From positions 1-18,733 of the forward strand of contig JBIQID010000057.1 of the NCBI GenBank assembly GCA_044508215.1: 18,733 nucleotides of DNA. Direction: 5' to 3'. The translations under genes were made by a program, and so were the position numbers. Position 1 is the first letter of the stretch. Every line of letters begins with the position of its first letter. The DNA is from JAEZFI01 sp044508215. GTDB taxonomy: Bacteria; Actinomycetota; Acidimicrobiia; Acidimicrobiales; Microtrichaceae. Below, one piece after another: positions 14,467-18,733 of this stretch. The notes under the pieces were generated by a model. That model was not told the origin of the DNA, did not search any database, and saw only the letters and a program-made list of their open reading frames with translations.

Positions 14467-15698
14467 TGCGATCGGACCGCCGCCGGCCACTGCGCCGCGT
14501 CGATCTGGTGTCGGAGCACGCCAGCCCCCTCGCGGTGCTCGGCGGAACCGATGCGGGCGGGCAGAACGTGGCGGTGGCCGAGCTGGCGCGCCACCTCGCG
14601 GCGCTCGGGCTGGAGGTGGTCGTGCACACCCGCCGCGACAGCCCCTCGCTCCCCGAGCGGGTGGCCATGGCGCCCGGCGTGACGGTGCACCACGTGTCGG
14701 CCGGACCTCCGTGCGAGGTGCCGAAGGACGAGCTCTTCCCGTACATGGACGCCTTCGCCCGAGAGCTGGTGAAGGCGTGGAACGACGACCGGCCCGACGT
14801 GGTGCACACGCACTTCTGGATGTCCGGTTACGCCGGCACCCGAGCTGCCTGGGCGGTGGACGTGCCGGTGGTGCACACGTTCCACGCCCTCGGGGTGGTG
14901 AAGCGGCGGCACCAGGCGGAGGCCGACACCTCACCACCCGCCCGCCTGCAGGCCGAGGTCGACCTGCTCCACCACGCCGACCACGTGGTGGCGACCTGCA
15001 GCGACGAGCGGCGCGAGCTGCTCGCTCTGGGCGCCGACCCTCGGCGGATCTCGGTGGTGCCGTGCGGGGTCGACCTCAGCCGGTTCACGCCCGAGCCGCC
15101 CCGTCCGTCGGGTCGGCTGCGGGTGCTGTCGCTCGGGCGGCTGGTCCCACGGAAGGGCGTCGACGACGTGATCCGGGCGATGGCGCTGCTCGACGACGCA
15201 GAGCTGCTGGTGGCGGGCGGACCCGCACCCGAGGCGCTCGCCCTGGATCCCGAGGTCACGCGGCTGTCAGCGCTGGCGGAGGAGCTGGGCGTGGCCGACC
15301 GGGTGACGTTCTCCGGCAGGGTGGAGCGGGACCAGGTGCCGGACCTGATCGCCGGATGCGACGTGGCCGTGTGCGTCCCCTGGTACGAACCGTTCGGGAT
15401 CGTCCCCGTCGAGGTGATGGCGTGCGGGCGGCCCGTGATCGTGTCGAGCGTGGGCGGCCTCACCGACACGGTCGTCGACGGGTCGACCGGGTCGGTGGTC
15501 CCGCCCCGAGATCCGGCTGCACTGGCCTCGGCCCTCCGCTCGATGCAGTCCGACCCGGCGATGCGGGCCCGCCTCGGTGAGGCAGGTCGGGAGCGGACCT
15601 GCGCCTCGTACTCGTGGCAGGTCGTCGCAGAGGCGACCGCCGCCGTCTACCGCACGGTGCTCACCGCGGCCCGTGCCCACACGGAGGTGCCGTCGTGA
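14463..15698 (+). CDS. Glycosyltransferase family 4 protein (GT-B, sucrose-synthase/MshA-like group)
   Basis: 411 residues, starting at ATG 14463 within the upstream stop (4-bp overlap). GGTDAGGQNVAVAELARHL (27-45) is the glycine-rich acceptor-side loop of GT4 enzymes of the sucrose-phosphate synthase/MshA group. VVHTHFWMSGYAG and HTFHALGVVKRRH follow. The donor domain has LSLGRLVPRKGVDDVIRAM (222-240) and the EX7E motif, E309 and E317 in WYEPFGIVPVEVMACGRP. It is a full-length, retaining-type enzyme. True MshA (mycothiol synthesis) is less likely because the gene is embedded in a heptose/glycan operon. The next gene begins in its stop codon. Confidence 0.88.
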   Translation: MMRSDRRRPLRRVDLVSEHASPLAVLGGTDAGGQNVAVAELARHLAALGLEVVVHTRRDSPSLPERVAMAPGVTVHHVSAGPPCEVPKDELFPYMDAFARELVKAWNDDRPDVVHTHFWMSGYAGTRAAWAVDVPVVHTFHALGVVKRRHQAEADTSPPARLQAEVDLLHHADHVVATCSDERRELLALGADPRRISVVPCGVDLSRFTPEPPRPSGRLRVLSLGRLVPRKGVDDVIRAMALLDDAELLVAGGPAPEALALDPEVTRLSALAEELGVADRVTFSGRVERDQVPDLIAGCDVAVCVPWYEPFGIVPVEVMACGRPVIVSSVGGLTDTVVDGSTGSVVPPRDPAALASALRSMQSDPAMRARLGEAGRERTCASYSWQVVAEATAAVYRTVLTAARAHTEVPS

Positions 15699-16257
15699 TC
15701 ACCGAGGACCGCCACGGCCTGCACACGATGCTGGAGGAGCGCCTGGGGCGTTCCGTCGACGCCGTCGCCTCGCTGCGGCAGCAGGTGGCGGCGCTCGAGG
15801 ACTGGGGGCGGCGGCTCGCTGGGTGCCTCACCACGGGCGGACAGCTGCTGGCCGCCGGCAACGGCGGGTCGGCTGCGCAGGTCGGGCACCTGGTCGCCGA
15901 ACTGGTGGGCCGGTTCGAAGGGGAACGACGCCCGCTCCCCGCCCTGTCCCTGATGACGGACCCGTCCGTGACCAGCGCGATCGGCAACGACTACGGGTTC
16001 GAGGAGGCGGTCGCGAGGCAGGTCGCCGGACACGCCAGGGAGGGCGACGTGGTGTTCCTGCTGTCCACGTCGGGACGGAGTCCCAACCTTCTCCGGGCCG
16101 CCGAGGCCGCTCGGGAGGTGGGCGCCGAGGCGTGGGCGATGACCGGCCCGGCGCCGAACCCACTGGCCGACTGCGCCAGCCGGGTGATCGCCATCGACGT
16201 GCCGGGCACACCGCACGTGCAGGAGGCCCACCAGGTGGCCATCCACCTGCTGTGCGC
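15695..16257 (+). CDS. gmhA: Sedoheptulose-7-phosphate isomerase (GmhA), 3' end lost in gap
   Basis: 187 full codons are visible from GTG 15695, which overlaps the upstream stop (GTGA); GGAGG precedes it. This SIS-domain enzyme converts sedoheptulose-7-phosphate to D-glycero-D-manno-heptose-7-phosphate, the first step of heptose activation. AAGNGGSAAQ (54-62) and LSTSGRSPNLLRA (123-135) are the sugar-phosphate loops. VAELVGRFEGERRPLPALSL carries the expected catalytic glutamate E69; AIGNDYGFEEAVARQ and VQEAHQVAIHLLC (Q176, H184) are further GmhA landmarks. The protein normally ends a few residues after HLLC, so the gap removes very little of it. It lies directly upstream of hldE. Confidence 0.93.
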
Positions 16258-16357
16258 NNNNNNNNNNNNNNNNNNNNNNNNNNNNNNNNNNNNNNNNNNN
16301 NNNNNNNNNNNNNNNNNNNNNNNNNNNNNNNNNNNNNNNNNNNNNNNNNNNNNNNNN
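16258..16357. other. Scaffold gap (100 N)
   Basis: Exactly 100 unknown bases, a conventional placeholder. The gmhA frame needs only a few more codons, and hldE begins two bases after the gap, so the true missing sequence may be short. A larger insertion containing another gene cannot be excluded. Confidence 0.99.
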
Positions 16358-16359
16358 CG

Positions 16360-17748
16360 ATGACCTCGGTGACGGTCGTCGGCGACGCCTTCCTCGACGT
16401 CGACGTGTGCGGGACCTCCGAGCGGCTGTCGCCCGACGGTCCGGTGCCGGTCATCGAGCAGCGGAGCGCGGAACGACGGGGCGGCGGTGCAGCGCTGACG
16501 GCCGCGCTCGTTGCCCGTGCCGGCGCCGAGACCACGCTCGTCACGGCGCTCGGGAGGGACCGGGCCGGCGAGGCGGTGCGACGCTGGCTCGCCGCCGAGG
16601 GGGTCGAGGTGATCGACGTGGGCGACCCGAACCGGGCCGTCACCGGCATCAAGACCCGGCTGCGGGTGGACGCCAGCACGGTGACGAGGCTCGACCGACC
16701 GGCACAGCCGCTCCTGGGTGCGGTCCGCTCGCAGGCCGAGGCGGCGGTGCGCCGGGCAGACGCCGTGCTGGCCTCCGACTACGGCCTGGGCCTGCTCGCC
16801 GACGGCGGCTGCCGTGAGGCGCTCGTGGCGGCTCGCCGGCCCATCGTGTGGGACCCGCACAAGCGCGGAGCCACGCCGGTCCCCGACGCGGTGGCGCTCA
16901 CCCCGAACGTGGCGGAGCTGGCAGCGATCGTGCCCGACACCGACACCACCACGATGAGCGGCCGGATCGCGGCCGCCCGTCGCCTGCGGAGTGCGAACCG
17001 GTGTGGCGCCGTCGCCCTCACCTGCGGCGGCGACGGGATGCTGCTCGTCGAGGGGCCGGACACTCCCCCGCTGGCCGTCACCGTGGAACCGGCACGTGGG
17101 GACGCCTGCGGAGCCGGGGACTGCTTCGCCGCCGAGCTGGCGGTCGGCCTCGCGGGCGGCCGGCTGCTCTCCGAGGCCGCGACCCGGGCGGTGCACGCCG
17201 CCAGCCGGTTCGTCGCAGCCGGGGGCGCCGCCGCGTGGGGCTCGTCGGCGTGGAGCGCTCGGTCAGGCGGGACGCTCGCCCACGACCGCGACGACGGCTT
17301 CGCCCTCGCTCGACGGGTGCGGGCCGCGGGCGGTGTGGTGGTCGCCACCGGAGGCTGCTTCGACCTGGTGCACGTGGGCCACGTCGAGCTGCTCCGCGCT
17401 GCCGCTCGCCTCGGCGACTGCCTGCTGGTGTGCATGAACTCGGACAGCTCGGTGGCGGCGCTGAAGGGCCCGGACCGGCCGGTGGTCCGCCAGCAGGATC
17501 GGGCGGCGGTGCTCCGAGCGATCGGCGGTGTGGACGACGTCATCGTGTTCGACGAGCCGACACCGGTGGAAGCGCTGCGCCGGATCCGTCCGCACGTGTT
17601 CGTGAAGGGCGGCGACTACCACACGACGGTCCCCCTGGCCGAGACCGCAGCGCTGGCCGAGTGGGGCGGCGAGGTCGTCGTCGTCCCATACGTGTCGGGG
17701 CGGAGCACCACACGGCTGATCGGCGCCGCCACCGGCGACGCCCACTGA
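16360..17748 (+). CDS. hldE: Bifunctional heptose-7-phosphate kinase / heptose-1-phosphate adenylyltransferase (HldE)
   Basis: 462 residues from ATG 16360; E. coli HldE has 477. Residues 1-300 are a PfkB/ribokinase-type kinase: VVGDAFLDVDV, RLSPDGPVPVIEQ, RRGGGAALTAALVARAGA, SDYGLGLL, and the catalytic ARGDACGAGDCFAAELAVGL with D254. Residues 325-460 are the nucleotidyltransferase: VVATGGCFDLVHVGHVELLR with HVGH at 338-341, MNSDSSVAALKGPDRPV, and RPHVFVKGGDY. The first domain phosphorylates heptose-7-phosphate at C1; the second adenylates heptose-1-phosphate, yielding ADP-D-glycero-D-manno-heptose after GmhB action. The first five codons lie next to the N-run, so the ribosome binding site is unseen and a start inside the gap is possible. 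It follows gmhA in the same operon. Confidence 0.92.
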   Translation: MTSVTVVGDAFLDVDVCGTSERLSPDGPVPVIEQRSAERRGGGAALTAALVARAGAETTLVTALGRDRAGEAVRRWLAAEGVEVIDVGDPNRAVTGIKTRLRVDASTVTRLDRPAQPLLGAVRSQAEAAVRRADAVLASDYGLGLLADGGCREALVAARRPIVWDPHKRGATPVPDAVALTPNVAELAAIVPDTDTTTMSGRIAAARRLRSANRCGAVALTCGGDGMLLVEGPDTPPLAVTVEPARGDACGAGDCFAAELAVGLAGGRLLSEAATRAVHAASRFVAAGGAAAWGSSAWSARSGGTLAHDRDDGFALARRVRAAGGVVVATGGCFDLVHVGHVELLRAAARLGDCLLVCMNSDSSVAALKGPDRPVVRQQDRAAVLRAIGGVDDVIVFDEPTPVEALRRIRPHVFVKGGDYHTTVPLAETAALAEWGGEVVVVPYVSGRSTTRLIGAATGDAH

Positions 17749-17846
17749 CGACCGACGGCACAGCCGCCGCACCAACACCCGCCACACCAACACCGAGGAC
17801 CTGGGCCCCGACCTTCGACGGAGCCCTCACCCACGAGGAGGCATCC

Positions 17847-18542
17847 ATGCGCAACGACGACGGACGAGAGCGACTTGCACTGGTCACGGGAGGCGCGTCC
17901 GGCCTTGGCGCCGCGTGTGCGGCGCTGCTCAGCGACGAGGGCTGGCAGGTGACCGTGCTCGACCGCGACCCGCCCGCCGACGGGCTCGAGCACCTGAAGG
18001 TCGACCTCACCGACCCCCGCTCGACCGAGTCGGAGATCACCCGGTGGCTCGGCGACCGACCGCTCGACGCCCTGGTGTGCGCTGCGGGCACCGACGCGTG
18101 CGGACCGCTCGGCGAGGTGAGCGCCCTCGACTGGGAGCGCGTGATCGCGGTGAACCTCGTCGGCCTCGCCGCGTGCGTGCGGGCGGCGCTGCCCGCGCTC
18201 CGCACCGCCGGTGGGCGGGTCGTCACCGTGGCCTCCACGCTCGCCCTCCGCTCACTGCCGGACGCCACCGCCTACTGCGCCTCGAAGGCCGGCGTGCTCG
18301 CCTTCTCACGATCGCTCGCCGTCGAGGAGGCAGGCCGGGTCGGCGTCACCACCCTCGTCCCCGGCGGCATGCGGACCGCCTTCTTCGACGGGCGCACCGA
18401 GCAGTACCGCCCGGGCCCCGACGCCCACCTGAACGACCCGGCCCTCGTCGCCGACGCCGTCCGCTACGTCCTCGACCAGCCCTCCGGCTGCGAGGTCCGC
18501 GAGCTCGTGATCTGCCCCGACACCGAGCCCTCCTGGCCCTGA
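17847..18542 (+). CDS. Short-chain dehydrogenase/reductase (classical SDR)
   Basis: 231 residues; GAGGAGG five bases before the ATG. The cofactor loop TGGASGLG (14-21) and the catalytic S130, Y143 and K147 (YCASK) with N103 are all present, so an active NAD(P)-dependent oxidoreductase is expected. It is a classical SDR, not the extended type, and lacks the architecture of the ADP-heptose epimerase HldD, so it should not be called that. The substrate is unknown; a ketone or alcohol of a sugar is possible given the operon. A 98-bp spacer with a twice-repeated CACCAACACC separates it from hldE, so co-transcription is probable but not certain. A tandem repeat begins at its stop codon. Confidence 0.88.
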   Translation: MRNDDGRERLALVTGGASGLGAACAALLSDEGWQVTVLDRDPPADGLEHLKVDLTDPRSTESEITRWLGDRPLDALVCAAGTDACGPLGEVSALDWERVIAVNLVGLAACVRAALPALRTAGGRVVTVASTLALRSLPDATAYCASKAGVLAFSRSLAVEEAGRVGVTTLVPGGMRTAFFDGRTEQYRPGPDAHLNDPALVADAVRYVLDQPSGCEVRELVICPDTEPSWP

Positions 18543-18733
18543 TCCGGACAACCTGAGCCTGTCCACATCCGGACAACTTGCGCGGCCACATCGGGACAAC
18601 TTGAAGCTGTCCACTTCCGGCCAGCCCGTGACCGGATCGGGACAAGTTCAACCTGTCCACATCCGGCCGACCTGCGCGGCCACATCCGGACAACTTGAAG
18701 CTGTCCACTTCCGGCCAGCCCGTGACCGGATCG
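18541..18733. repeat. 94-bp tandem repeat with four 19-bp near-palindromes
   Basis: Unit 1 (18541-18634) and unit 2 (18635-18728) have the same length and differ at nine positions by my count; a third unit seems to begin at 18729 and runs off the window. Each unit carries two dyads of the form GGACA-N9-TGTCC: 18545-18563, 18594-18612, 18640-18658 and 18688-18706, spaced 46 to 49 bp. The dyads are separated by TCCACATCCGG or TCCACTTCCGG motifs. No coding frame is convincing here. It could be an intergenic repeat family, a structured transcript, or the multi-repeat end of an insertion element beyond the edge. Confidence 0.8.

Noticed and set aside
14463..15698. MshA of mycothiol synthesis
   Set aside because: Motifs fit the broad group, but the gene is embedded and translationally coupled in a glycan operon, so a specific MshA call is not supported.
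17847..18542. HldD (ADP-heptose epimerase) as identity of the SDR
   Set aside because: The protein is a 231-residue classical SDR with TGxxxGLG and YCASK; HldD is a longer extended SDR with a different N-terminal motif.
18541..18733. CRISPR array
   Set aside because: The repeated unit is 94 bp and both halves are conserved; there are no unique spacers and no cas genes.

Overview
The window is about 18.7 kb of very GC-rich DNA with strong G/C third-position bias, frequent GTG starts, 4-bp ATGA/GTGA gene overlaps and a possible leaderless promoter. Gene content (DUF3618 and holin-like membrane operon, Rrf2 regulator, stand-alone ATP-dependent DNA ligase, YihY-DUF72 pair) fits an actinobacterium. 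Acidimicrobiia or a relative is a guess, because there is no rRNA or other taxonomic marker. Two 100-N runs (2494-2593 and 16258-16357) are scaffold gaps, so the window comes from a draft or metagenome assembly.

Left part (1-2493): the tail of an unrecognised gene converges on a strong hairpin terminator with a membrane-anchored copper nitrite reductase. That enzyme carries an extra N-terminal blue-copper domain. Divergent from it is an Rrf2-family regulator with three cysteines (NsrR/IscR type), which makes a nitrite/NO-responsive pair likely. A 67-bp imperfect palindrome ends exactly at the first gap.

Middle part (2594-8291): a DNA ligase cut by the gap at its C-terminus, a small acidic protein, and a coupled YihY/BrkB-DUF72 pair on the minus strand. 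Then comes a plus-strand, translationally coupled trio of single-pass or two-pass membrane proteins (helical tail protein, holin-like protein, DUF3618 protein) closed by a perfect hairpin, followed by another small two-TM protein. This block looks like envelope or stress-related functions.

Right part (8248-18542): a surface-glycan island built around heptose. On the minus strand are two GT9 (heptosyltransferase-like) enzymes and an aldehyde dehydrogenase. Divergent on the plus strand is a tightly overlapping operon: a GT2-GmhB-like phosphatase fusion, two GT4-type glycosyltransferases, GmhA (sedoheptulose-7-phosphate isomerase), HldE (heptose kinase/adenylyltransferase) and a short-chain dehydrogenase. 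Together GmhA, HldE and the HAD domain supply every step from sedoheptulose-7-phosphate to ADP-D-glycero-D-manno-heptose; the epimerase HldD is not seen. The two GT9 enzymes are the obvious candidates to use that donor. The island is the most interesting content of the window, because this pathway is classically tied to LPS of diderm bacteria.

The right edge (18541-18733) is a 94-bp tandem repeat carrying four regularly spaced 19-bp near-palindromes that show compensatory changes; its identity is unknown.
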